Positions 1-7,897 of a stretch of DNA of 35,800 bases are shown piece by piece. The notes below the pieces were generated by a model. The model saw nothing but the letters and a program-made list of their open reading frames with translations, searched no databases and had not been told where the DNA came from. A program made the position numbers and the translations under genes. Within the stretch, counting starts at the first letter, position 1. Each line of letters begins with the position of its first letter. The stretch spans positions 1 through 35,800 of IMG/VR virus record IMGVR_UViG_3300045902_000030; one strand, 5' to 3'. This DNA is from a virus.

Positions 1-1
1 T

Positions 2-832
2 GGAATTACTGAGGAGGGGATTCCTGAAGCCTGGTCGCGGTTAGCAACGACATATAACTATGTCCGGTTTTTCTTCTATAGAGATATGCGGAAGAATATA
101 CAATACATCCCTGGCATTCGGCCTCATATATTAAAGCAACATTTTAAATCGCACCCAGAGCTGTCCAGTGATATAATTTTTTATCATGACTGTGACATGG
201 TTTTTACTAAGCCTGTTAATTGGAATCAATTCGTCGATGGGCCGTTGTGGTATGCAAGTGATACAAGATTTTATATTGGTGCAGAATATATTAAAAGTAA
301 AGGAATGGATGTATTTCAGGGGATGTGTGATATTGTTGGAATTGATCCATCAATACCTGAACAGTATGAATTACATTCTGGTGGCGCACAATATATTATG
401 AAATCGGTAACATGGGAGTTTTGGGACAAAGTAGAACGAGATGCTGAGTCTCTGTATAGATTTTTTCTGCACCACCTTGAAACACACCCAGAATCTCCGT
501 CGTATCATCCAATTCAAAAATGGACCGCTGATATGTGGTCGGTATTATGGAATTGTTGGTATTTTGGTCATGTATTACATGTTGTGCCGGAACTGGAATT
601 TGCGTGGGCCACACAAGGTATAGACAAGTGGCAAAGTTGTAATATATATCACAACGCCGGAGTCGTAAAAGAATATGAACATAAATATTTTTTTAAAGGT
701 AATTACATAAATAAATTGCCATATGGAATAACCAATACGATTGATCCGGGCTTGGCATCACATTATTATGTGAATGAAATCATTGAAACGGCGAAAACCT
801 CTTGCTTATATTCTGTCGTTCCATCCAATTAA
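2..832 (+). CDS. Glycosyltransferase-like protein, 5' end outside window
   Basis: The reading frame is open from base 2, so the gene starts upstream of the window and only its 3' part (276 codons plus stop) is seen. An internal ATG at 86 is not convincing as a start, because the in-frame residues before it (ending YVRFFFYRD) read as normal protein. FYHDCDMVF carries a DxD-like DCD motif, the usual metal/nucleotide-sugar site of GT-A fold glycosyltransferases. Further on, HSGGAQYIMK, WTADMWSVLW and the C-terminal YHNAGV segment match a family of phage glycosyltransferase-like proteins that I know from memory. It may modify DNA, virion proteins or host surface glycans; the sequence does not say which. 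A terminator follows directly, so it ends a transcription unit. Confidence 0.6.
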   Translation, partial: GITEEGIPEAWSRLATTYNYVRFFFYRDMRKNIQYIPGIRPHILKQHFKSHPELSSDIIFYHDCDMVFTKPVNWNQFVDGPLWYASDTRFYIGAEYIKSKGMDVFQGMCDIVGIDPSIPEQYELHSGGAQYIMKSVTWEFWDKVERDAESLYRFFLHHLETHPESPSYHPIQKWTADMWSVLWNCWYFGHVLHVVPELEFAWATQGIDKWQSCNIYHNAGVVKEYEHKYFFKGNYINKLPYGITNTIDPGLASHYYVNEIIETAKTSCLYSVVPSN

Positions 833-856
833 TGGGGGGAGGCGGTATTTGGGGGT

Positions 857-878
857 AATTCAGCATCAATGCTGAATT
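857..878 (+). terminator. Perfect 10-bp inverted repeat
   Basis: AATTCAGCAT and ATGCTGAATT form a perfect 10-bp stem around a 2-base centre. There is no T run directly after it. It lies just ahead of the stronger terminator hairpin and may be part of a double structure or a protein-binding palindrome. Confidence 0.4.
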
Positions 879-880
879 GG

Positions 881-916
881 GGAACTACTTATTTTTAGTA
901 GTTCCTCTTTCTTTTT
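881..916 (+). terminator. Rho-independent terminator after the glycosyltransferase
   Basis: GGAACTACT pairs with AGTAGTTCC (9 bp) around a TATTTTT loop, followed by TCTTTCTTTTT. This is a classic intrinsic terminator. It separates the upstream gene from the ligase/nucleotidyltransferase gene at 928. Confidence 0.8.
886..892 (+). promoter_or_regulatory. TACTTAT motif, candidate late promoter element
   Basis: TACTTAT lies 35 bases before the ATG at 928. It belongs to a set of TAYTTAT motifs in the intergenic gaps of this window. It overlaps the stem and loop of the terminator hairpin at 881-905, so its function is less certain than for the other copies. Confidence 0.25.
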
Positions 917-927
917 GGGTGTCTCGT

Positions 928-3900
928 ATGGACTTACTTGTTGAAGCAAATCATCTGGCAGCCTATTTAGCCGTAGGATTAAAACAAACTCTTGTAGAGG
1001 ATCGTTCGGAAAAGCGAATAATTGCCGCATATTCAGGTGAATTTCAACCATTTCACCAAGGCCACTATGAAGTATTTCAACGTCTTCAAAACAAATTTGG
1101 CAAAGACAATGTATATTTGATTACCGGCGAACAAGACGGAGATGATCCGGCCGAACCCATGTCATTCAAAGACAAGGAAGAAATTATCACGAAAATGTTT
1201 GGTATTTCCAAAGATAAAATTCAACAAGTTGAAAATCCATACATTCCCAAAGAGCTATTAGAGCGGTTTGATGCACAAACCACGGCATATGTCGCAATAG
1301 TAGATGAAGACGCCGCAGAACAACTTGAAAAAAGTGAATATTTTGAACATTATGCTGAAGACCTCCCCCTCAGAGGATACAGGCAAGCTGGTTATTTCTT
1401 AAGCGAACCCGAGGTTCGTATTAAAATTGGCAATCAAAATCTCTCCGATTCTCAACTCATTCAGATTCTTGGCTCCAAGCATACCAAGGATGAAGTAAAA
1501 AATCGTATTTTGAATAAGATGTTTCCAAAGAAGAATAGTAAAATATTTGATCTTGTGAAGAAAAAGGCGTCATTAGGTGCAAAGAAACTTGACGGCTTTG
1601 AATTTTCAGATGCCACCGGCCAAGATAACAAGGAAACTGGTTTTGGAAAGACCGATGCCAAGGGACAAGACACAAAAATACCCAAAGTTATTGGTTCAAA
1701 GAATACGCCCATCATGCAGCGTAAGATCCGCAATCCGTTAACAGGCCGTGCTATTAAAATTCAATCAGCCCTCAAATATCCACGATGGAAGCCTGTATAC
1801 AAGATGGCAAACCAAGTTCTCAAGGCAGCAGGAATCGACCGTAAAGATCGTACTGACGATCCTGAGGTTAATCAACGGTATCGTAGACGTGCTCAAAGAA
1901 TGAAGAAAGAAGATATTGCCAATGAATTGTCACAACAACTCACCGAGGAATTGTTGCAGATTGCTCGCACGGAGGGACTAAATTTAAACATTACAGGTTT
2001 AGGCGAAGTGACCCTTCGTCTTGAAAATGTTGACGCAGATTTTTTATTTGAAGGCGGTGCCGCCGGTCATCTTGCACATCCTTATGACGACGTAGATTTA
2101 AAGTTTGATGACTTTGAGGAAATTATTCGTCGTGGTTTGAGCGGCGGTCTTGACAAAGAGGCACCGGTTACAGAAAAACTTGACGGTCAAAATATTCAGT
2201 TTTCATACCGAGACGGCAAAGTAATTTTTGCTCGTAATCTTGGCCACGTAAAAAATGCCGGTAAAGATGCACTTGATGCTAAGGGCGTTCGTGATAAATT
2301 TGCCGGTCGAGGTAATATTGAAGCTAGCTTTGGTAACGCTGCCGATGACCTCGATGCCGCTATTCGTGCTTTGCCCGAAGCGCAACGTAAGAATATGTTC
2401 AAGGACGGTAAGAAGTGGGTAAACCTAGAGATTATCAATCCAGAAACTCAAAATGTTATTCCATATGACAAGAACATTCTAGTGTTTCACAATACCGTAG
2501 AATACGATGACGATGGCAACGAAGTAGATCGGGGCCAAGAAGAAGGTGCAGCATTAGCAAATATGATTCAGAAAGTTGGCGCACAGAAGCAAAAAACATA
2601 CGGTATTCAGGGTCCACAAAATGTTGCTTTTTCTGACAAAACTGATACTGTATTCAAGGCGCGTCAAGAACAGTATTTGCAAGACCTCGAAGAACTCCGT
2701 GCTAGTGCCGGTCTATCTAGCAAGGCTACACTTGGCGACTATCTCAAGAAGAAGTGGGCCGATAAACTTGATGTAGAAATAAAAAAGCAAAACATCAAGA
2801 TGGATGCGTCAACTAAAGAAAGACTTATCAAACGATGGGCGTTTGGTGACAAGTCATTGAGTGCTAGAGATTTTAAGAAAATGCATCCTGAACTTGATGA
2901 TTGGTTCAAGCGCATGGAAACCGAATCAGTATCATTCAATAAGCAAATTAAAAAGCCTATTGAGATGTTATTCCTGCGCGTAGGTGCAGACAGCTTAATC
3001 CGTATGACGAACTTTATTTCGGCAAATAATCCAGCGGCATCACAAGCACTCAAGTCTGCGGTAGCCGATGTTATTCGTCGAGTTCAAGCTAGCCCTGATC
3101 GTTCACCGGAATTACTTACCCGTGAAATTGAAAGACTACAGGGTATTGGTTTTGATCGAGTAGTGCCTACAGAGGGTGTAGTATTTATTTATGGTGGTAA
3201 GCCGTACAAGTTCACAGGTGCATTTGCTCCGGTAAATCAACTACTTGGCGCATTAAAATTTGGACGTATTGCAGATTCTGAAGATGGTGAAACAACCACA
3301 CAACCTCAATCAAATACCCATAATACAAAAAAGCCTATAGTGGTGTATCCAGGTAGATTCCAACCGTTTCACGCCGGTCACTATTCGGTATATAAGAGTC
3401 TTGTTGACAAGTATGGTGCAGAAAATGTGTATATCGGAACTAGTAACAAGACTGATAATGAAAAGTCACCATTTAATTTTGACGAAAAGCAATTTATTAT
3501 GTCGTCTATGTTTGGCATTCCAAAAGACAAGATTGTTCAAGTCAAGAATCCTTACGCACCAGAAGAAATTCTAAATAAGTTTCCCGAAGATACGCCGTTT
3601 ATCACCGCATTTAGCGAAAAAGATGCTCAACGTTTAACAGGCGGAAAATATTATCAAAAATTGCCCGATGACCCATCTCAGATTAAGGGTGATTACAAAA
3701 ACGTTGGATATTATATGATTGCACCTGAATTTCAACTTGATGTGGACGGAGAAAACATCTCAGGAACTACGGTTCGAAAAGTGCTCGGTGATCCTAAAAA
3801 GAGTCCGGCTGAAAAACAGAAGTTATTCAAAGCTATGTATGGTAAATTTAATCCCGATGTATATTCGTTGGTTGTTGGAAAGTTGTCTGGTAAAACACCA

Positions 3901-4116
3901 CCAACATCACCAAAAACTCCCGTTGCAAAGAAAGCGATGGTCAAAAAAGCGGCGCTAAAAACAACAGATAAGAAATTACAGAGCGTATTGAATAAAAAAG
4001 TTCGTAACCCCGAAACCAAGCGCGATATTTTGGTAAAGACCGCACTAAAGTATGACAAGAATCATCCAGCACGCAAGGTGGCAATGAAGATGATTCGACA
4101 AACCCAATCTAAGTAA
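928..4116 (+). CDS. Nucleotidyltransferase-ligase-nucleotidyltransferase fusion protein
   Basis: This is a 1062-residue multidomain enzyme. Residues about 30-220 form an HxGH nucleotidyltransferase (cytidylyltransferase/NMNAT fold) domain with H43-Q-G-H46. Residues about 370-785 look like a covalent nucleotidyltransferase (DNA/RNA ligase) domain: K417-L-D-G as motif I with the AMP-accepting Lys, E501 in NLEIINP as motif III, E749-G-V-V as motif IV and K761 in YKFTG as motif V. Residues about 800-990 form a second HxGH domain with H815-A-G-H818 and an intact ISGTTVR motif. A short NPxT...ALxY module occurs at about 267-300 and again at the C-terminus. ATG 928 is chosen because upstream in-frame starts lie inside the terminator. 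The N-terminus MDLLVEA resembles a prohead-protease site, so the protein may be packaged. RNA repair or NAD metabolism are both possible; substrate unknown. Confidence 0.7.
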   Translation: MDLLVEANHLAAYLAVGLKQTLVEDRSEKRIIAAYSGEFQPFHQGHYEVFQRLQNKFGKDNVYLITGEQDGDDPAEPMSFKDKEEIITKMFGISKDKIQQVENPYIPKELLERFDAQTTAYVAIVDEDAAEQLEKSEYFEHYAEDLPLRGYRQAGYFLSEPEVRIKIGNQNLSDSQLIQILGSKHTKDEVKNRILNKMFPKKNSKIFDLVKKKASLGAKKLDGFEFSDATGQDNKETGFGKTDAKGQDTKIPKVIGSKNTPIMQRKIRNPLTGRAIKIQSALKYPRWKPVYKMANQVLKAAGIDRKDRTDDPEVNQRYRRRAQRMKKEDIANELSQQLTEELLQIARTEGLNLNITGLGEVTLRLENVDADFLFEGGAAGHLAHPYDDVDLKFDDFEEIIRRGLSGGLDKEAPVTEKLDGQNIQFSYRDGKVIFARNLGHVKNAGKDALDAKGVRDKFAGRGNIEASFGNAADDLDAAIRALPEAQRKNMFKDGKKWVNLEIINPETQNVIPYDKNILVFHNTVEYDDDGNEVDRGQEEGAALANMIQKVGAQKQKTYGIQGPQNVAFSDKTDTVFKARQEQYLQDLEELRASAGLSSKATLGDYLKKKWADKLDVEIKKQNIKMDASTKERLIKRWAFGDKSLSARDFKKMHPELDDWFKRMETESVSFNKQIKKPIEMLFLRVGADSLIRMTNFISANNPAASQALKSAVADVIRRVQASPDRSPELLTREIERLQGIGFDRVVPTEGVVFIYGGKPYKFTGAFAPVNQLLGALKFGRIADSEDGETTTQPQSNTHNTKKPIVVYPGRFQPFHAGHYSVYKSLVDKYGAENVYIGTSNKTDNEKSPFNFDEKQFIMSSMFGIPKDKIVQVKNPYAPEEILNKFPEDTPFITAFSEKDAQRLTGGKYYQKLPDDPSQIKGDYKNVGYYMIAPEFQLDVDGENISGTTVRKVLGDPKKSPAEKQKLFKAMYGKFNPDVYSLVVGKLSGKTPPTSPKTPVAKKAMVKKAALKTTDKKLQSVLNKKVRNPETKRDILVKTALKYDKNHPARKVAMKMIRQTQSK

Positions 4117-4125
4117 AGGTATACT

Positions 4126-4752
4126 ATGGAAGAACGTCAATCACGAATGGAACAAAAGATCGACTCAATTCGAGGCGAGCTTGCCAAGAAAATACAGAAG
4201 TTCGACCGTCCCATTGTAGGATGGCGACCCGAAGTTATTGAACGAAAAGAAGGTGAAGTTTGGGACGACGATGGTAAACTATGGACTGTTAAAGACGGTA
4301 TTAAACAGTCCATTACAAAATTACAAGGTGCTAAAACACCGTGGTGGTGTCCAAAGTGTAACAAATCAATGAGTCATAGATTTGACGATAAATTTTATCG
4401 TATTTACAATCAATGCTATGACTGCACTATTGAAGAACATACCAAAATGAAATTGGATGGTACATGGGAAGAGTTTGAACATACTATGGTTCGTAGAAAT
4501 GAGATGGCGTGGTTACGAGATCACATTGAAGAATGCAAAGACTATATTCGCACATTTAGAACTCCACAGGTACATTTTCAAAATGGTGGATGGGAAGAAT
4601 TAGCAAGCATTAAACAATTTACTCAGTTGTTTGAACAAATTCAAGCAGATATTAAGTTCTGTGAAGACCGGCTTGCCGTATTACAACAAGAAGAACAGGA
4701 ACAAACGGAGATATCAAATGGCGAAAGAGTTGAAGATACAAATAGAGGATAA
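4126..4752 (+). CDS. Zinc-ribbon protein of unknown function
   Basis: The protein has 208 residues. The N-terminal 25 residues look helical and charged, followed by a central segment (GEVWDDDGKLW) and a zinc ribbon made of CPKC (about residues 79-82) and CYDC (about 101-104). The C-terminal half is helical and rich in Glu and Gln, with a possible coiled coil. AAAGG lies 7 bases before the ATG. It sits between the nucleotidyltransferase fusion and a membrane protein just upstream of the terminase, and its 3' end overlaps the next gene by 35 bases, so the two are probably co-translated. I see no small-terminase (gp16) signature. Function unknown. Confidence 0.7.
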   Translation: MEERQSRMEQKIDSIRGELAKKIQKFDRPIVGWRPEVIERKEGEVWDDDGKLWTVKDGIKQSITKLQGAKTPWWCPKCNKSMSHRFDDKFYRIYNQCYDCTIEEHTKMKLDGTWEEFEHTMVRRNEMAWLRDHIEECKDYIRTFRTPQVHFQNGGWEELASIKQFTQLFEQIQADIKFCEDRLAVLQQEEQEQTEISNGERVEDTNRG

Positions 4753-5383
4753 AGGCGGACTTTTTCGTTTTAGAACTTTGCTTTATGGTGTTTTGATTGT
4801 TATAGGCTTAACACTGGCAGTAGTTATTGCGTTTAATCTTGGTCGAGATGATGGTTTAACCACATATCGTAAAGAATTCAAGACATATCAAAATACCGTT
4901 GTAGTTCCAACATTGGCATTATCAGATAGTCTAAAGAAAAAAGTAAACAGTTTGCTAGTTATTGCTGATTCTACAAAAACTGTTGCGGAATCTTTGACTG
5001 TAAAAATTAATGGGATGCAACGTAACAATAACTTATTACGTGTGCAGAATGCAAAGTTATCAGATAGTTTAAAATCTATTCTGTTGCCTCCAGAGTGTGA
5101 TGCATATAAAGATTTAGTAGTTTCGCTAGAAACTGAAGTAGACAGTTTACACGCTACTGTAAATACTCTTGAAAAACGCGATACGCTTCGATTGGTTGAA
5201 ATTAACAATCTTCGTATAGGACTGTCGTTTCAAACTACCCGATCAGACAGTTTACAGAAAGTTGTAATTAACTTTCCAAAACCACCAAAACCCCGAAAAC
5301 TGCTTGGTATTGAGTTGTCCAATAGAACAATGTTTGTTGCGGGGATCGTTGTCGGTGCCACGGCAGTTGGAGTTGTTAAATGA
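4718..5383 (+). CDS. Membrane-anchored coiled-coil protein, spanin-like candidate
   Basis: The protein has 221 residues from ATG 4718, preceded by CGGAG; a longer in-frame extension upstream would lie deep in the previous gene and is rejected. A hydrophobic segment (LLYGVLIVIGLTLAVVIAF, about residues 21-39) fits one N-terminal membrane anchor. It is followed by about 150 residues with heptad-like Leu and many SDSL/DSLKK stretches suggesting coiled coil, a Pro-rich FPKPPKP segment, and a short hydrophobic C-terminus (FVAGIVVGATAVGVV). An anchor plus a periplasmic coiled coil resembles inner-membrane spanins, but the C-terminal hydrophobic stretch is unusual and no partner spanin was recognised. 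Its stop overlaps the terminase start (ATGA). Confidence 0.6.
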   Translation: MAKELKIQIEDKGGLFRFRTLLYGVLIVIGLTLAVVIAFNLGRDDGLTTYRKEFKTYQNTVVVPTLALSDSLKKKVNSLLVIADSTKTVAESLTVKINGMQRNNNLLRVQNAKLSDSLKSILLPPECDAYKDLVVSLETEVDSLHATVNTLEKRDTLRLVEINNLRIGLSFQTTRSDSLQKVVINFPKPPKPRKLLGIELSNRTMFVAGIVVGATAVGVVK

Positions 5384-7074
5384 GTACAAATTTTAAAGAT
5401 CTAATCCGCAAAGAATACCAGAAATGTGCGAAAGATCCCGTATACTTTATGAAGAAGTATTGTTATATTCAACATCCGATTAAAGGTCGGCTGTTGTTTA
5501 ATCTCTATGACTATCAGGAGCAATGTCTTTCCACGTTTGAAGAAAAGAAATATACTATTGTATTGAAAGGCCGACAGATTGGTCTTTCTACTGTAGTTGC
5601 GTGTTATGGTTTGTGGATGATGATCTTTCACAAAGACAAGAATGTTCTTGTTATTGCTACTAAACAAGAAACCGCTAAGAACCTAATTACCAAGGTTAGA
5701 TTTGCGTTTGATAATTTGCCTCCGTGGCTGCAAGTGCCTTGTATTGAAAACAACAAACTCAGCCTTAGATTTAAGAATGGTTCACAAATTAAAGCTAGCT
5801 CAAGTTCAGTAGATGCCGGTCGTTCCGAAGCTGTATCCTTACTCGTGTTCGACGAAGCAGCCTTCATTAAAAATATCGAGGAAATTTGGACGGCTGCTCA
5901 GGCTACACTATCTACGGGTGGTAAAGCCATTCTTATTTCTACGCCAAACGGTATTGGTAACTTTTTTTTCAAAAAGTATACAGAAGCCGAAGAATTTAAA
6001 GATCGTTCAAGAGATGGGGTATTTTATCCTATTAAACTTGATTGGCGTGTTCACCCAGAAAGAACCCAAGCATGGCGCGATGAACAAGAAAACATTCTCG
6101 GACCACAAAAAGCTCGTCAAGAATATGATGCCGAGTTCTTAGGTTCCGGGAATACCGTTATTGATGGCGATGTCATTGAATTTCATCGAGTTACTAATGT
6201 TCGGGATCCTGAGATGAAACGCGGACCAGGCGGTGATCTTTGGGTTTGGGAAACGGTAAATTATAATAAGAGTTACATTGTTGTAGCCGACGTGGCACGA
6301 GGCGAAAATAGCGAAATCGGTGACTATAGTGCAGCCCATGTTATTGATGCAGAGACGTGTGCGCAGGTCGCAGAGTATCGCGGTCGCATTAATACTACAG
6401 AATATGGTCATATGTTGGTGGCGATTGCTACCGAATACAATGATGCATTGTTGGTCATTGAAAATAGCAATATTGGATGGGCTACTATCCAAACTGCCAT
6501 CGACCGTGGATACAAGAATTTATTCTACATGACCGAAGACATCAAATATCTTGATCCCAATGAAATGCCAAGTAACAAGTTGTATCGTCAACAAAAAAAT
6601 GCTATTGCTGGATTTACGACTTCCGCTCGAACTCGTCCGCTCATTATTTCTAAGCTTGACGAATATATGCGAAATAATTCTGTAACCATTCGTTCTCAAC
6701 GCACAATTGACGAATTGATGACTTTTGTGTGGGAAAACGGCAAGGCACAGGCCGCCGAGGGATATCACGATGATTTGATTATGGCATTATCCATTGGTTT
6801 GTGGGTAAGAGACACTGCTCTACAGATTCACAGCACTAATATGCAATATACAAGATTGGCACTCGATAAGATCACCAAGGTCAGTGGAGTAGACGCGGTA
6901 TATACTCCCGACCGTGGACCATCCACCCCAGGCGTAACGCTCAATCGTTATACTAGACCGGCTAACAGTGATATGCCTATAATGATTGGCGGTGCAGATC
7001 CGTATCAGATGCCTATTTTGGGCGGTGGATTACAAAACCCCAATAACCAAGAAGATTTACGGTGGCTTTTCTAA
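5380..7074 (+). CDS. 17: Terminase large subunit (gp17-like)
   Basis: This is the ATPase-nuclease motor that cuts concatemeric DNA and pumps it into the prohead through the portal. It has 564 residues, close to T4 gp17 (610). The N-terminal ATPase has a Walker A-like GRQIGLST at residues 64-71 and Walker B LLVFDE with D158-E159, followed by the ISTPNG coupling segment. The C-terminal RNase H-fold nuclease has D304 in VVADVARGE, an Asp/Glu region in LLVIENSN, and HDD at 463-465 in GYHDDLIMAL. These are the expected acidic metal ligands. The start overlaps the previous stop by 4 bases (ATGA), so translational coupling is likely. Confidence 0.95.
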   Translation: MSTNFKDLIRKEYQKCAKDPVYFMKKYCYIQHPIKGRLLFNLYDYQEQCLSTFEEKKYTIVLKGRQIGLSTVVACYGLWMMIFHKDKNVLVIATKQETAKNLITKVRFAFDNLPPWLQVPCIENNKLSLRFKNGSQIKASSSSVDAGRSEAVSLLVFDEAAFIKNIEEIWTAAQATLSTGGKAILISTPNGIGNFFFKKYTEAEEFKDRSRDGVFYPIKLDWRVHPERTQAWRDEQENILGPQKARQEYDAEFLGSGNTVIDGDVIEFHRVTNVRDPEMKRGPGGDLWVWETVNYNKSYIVVADVARGENSEIGDYSAAHVIDAETCAQVAEYRGRINTTEYGHMLVAIATEYNDALLVIENSNIGWATIQTAIDRGYKNLFYMTEDIKYLDPNEMPSNKLYRQQKNAIAGFTTSARTRPLIISKLDEYMRNNSVTIRSQRTIDELMTFVWENGKAQAAEGYHDDLIMALSIGLWVRDTALQIHSTNMQYTRLALDKITKVSGVDAVYTPDRGPSTPGVTLNRYTRPANSDMPIMIGGADPYQMPILGGGLQNPNNQEDLRWLF

Positions 7075-7078
7075 AGTT

Positions 7079-7195
7079 ATGTCAAATCTCTTCACAAAGT
7101 TACTACTTATGGTAGATTGGCATTTTTACAAGAAACAATTCGGGAAGAAATTTCCGGTTTACATTAAAGGGGGCGTATGGCAGACGAATTTGTAG
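7079..7195 (+). CDS. Possible 38-residue ORF between terminase and next gene
   Basis: A short ATG ORF fills the roughly 100-base gap after the terminase and overlaps the next gene by 19 bases. It would encode MSNLFTKLLLMVDWHFYKK followed by a basic, aromatic tail. There is no clear ribosome binding site, and a second in-frame ATG at 7109 would give 28 residues. It may be real, or the gap may simply be a leader for the gene at 7177. Confidence 0.2.
   Translation: MSNLFTKLLLMVDWHFYKKQFGKKFPVYIKGGVWQTNL
7104..7110 (+). promoter_or_regulatory. TACTTAT motif, candidate late promoter element
   Basis: TACTTAT, in context ACTACTTATGG, lies in the gap after the terminase and 66 bases before the ATG at 7177. 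It is one of the set of intergenic TAYTTAT motifs. Confidence 0.35.
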
Positions 7196-7554
7196 CAAAA
7201 TTTATATCTACGCTACTGGCTTCTCGGGATCAGGCACATGTATTTCATCTACAAACCCGATCCTATGCTGTTCACAAGGCGTTGAATGAGTATTACGACG
7301 CTGTGGTAGACTTAATTGATGAATTTGTGGAAAGTTATCAAGGTCGATATGGTATCTTGACAGGTCTCAAACCGGCCACGTCATTTATTGAAACTGAATC
7401 GTCTGAAGATGTGGTCAAGTATTTCGTTGCACTTAATGATTTTGTGGATCGTTCCAGAGAAAGACTGCCAAATGACGGTTTTATTATGAATCAAGTTGAT
7501 GAATTGTCACAACTTATCAACTCCACATTATATAAGCTGACATACCTTAACTGA
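7177..7554 (+). CDS. Small helical protein, possibly DUF5856-like
   Basis: The protein has 125 residues and appears all-helical. It begins MADEFVAKFISTLL and has a conserved-looking FHLQTRSYAVHKALNEYYD segment (residues about 23-41) followed by DLIDEFVESYQGRYG. The histidine- and acid-containing helices recall small ferritin-like or Dps-like phage proteins of the DUF5856 kind; this is from memory and not a confirmed match. AAGGGGG precedes the ATG at good spacing. It lies between terminase and portal, so a head-associated role is plausible but unproven. Confidence 0.65.
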   Translation: MADEFVAKFISTLLASRDQAHVFHLQTRSYAVHKALNEYYDAVVDLIDEFVESYQGRYGILTGLKPATSFIETESSEDVVKYFVALNDFVDRSRERLPNDGFIMNQVDELSQLINSTLYKLTYLN

Positions 7555-7561
7555 GATTTTT

Positions 7562-7897
7562 ATGATTAGAATGGCGCGATTGATTGATATGCCTAGTTTC
7601 AATGGTGTAGAACTTGGAAAAGTAATGGCCGATGCGCGCTTACGAGCGTTTAAATCACCAGTTACCGAAAATTCTGGTGAGGAAGGTCAAGAACCACCTT
7701 CTTATATGAACGTGTCTAATTTGCAAGCTATGAAATCCAACATTGAATACTTGTTGTCACATGTTACCGAAGAAACCGAAATAGGAAATTGGGCCGAAGA
7801 TCATATCGCAGTTGCGGCACATGAACTTTCTCAAGTTGCTGACTACTTTCGCTCTAAGGAACAGGAGATAGACCGTGGCTCAAATCCTACTCAGTAA
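7562..7897 (+). CDS. Small acidic protein of unknown function
   Basis: The protein has 111 residues. ATG 7562 is used; ATG 7571 three codons later is an alternative, and neither has a strong ribosome binding site. The middle is Glu/Pro-rich and looks disordered, and the C-terminal half (IGNWAEDHIAVAAHELSQVA) looks like two helices of a type seen in other phage structural proteins. Its end overlaps the next gene by 23 bases and contains that gene's ribosome binding site, so the two are linked in translation. Confidence 0.6.
   Translation: MIRMARLIDMPSFNGVELGKVMADARLRAFKSPVTENSGEEGQEPPSYMNVSNLQAMKSNIEYLLSHVTEETEIGNWAEDHIAVAAHELSQVADYFRSKEQEIDRGSNPTQ

Noticed and set aside
86-88. ATG 86 as the start of the glycosyltransferase gene
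   Set aside because: The same frame is open to the window edge with protein-like sequence before it and no ribosome binding site at 86, so the gene is most likely truncated by the window.
877-927. TTG start that would extend the ligase fusion by 17 residues
   Set aside because: The extension lies within the terminator hairpin and its T tract. ATG 928 begins a sensible N-terminus (MDLLVEA) with the motif shared by other genes.
4631-4717. 29-residue N-terminal extension of the membrane protein from an upstream start
   Set aside because: It lies wholly inside the zinc-ribbon gene, while ATG 4718 has CGGAG at good spacing and puts the membrane segment near the N-terminus.
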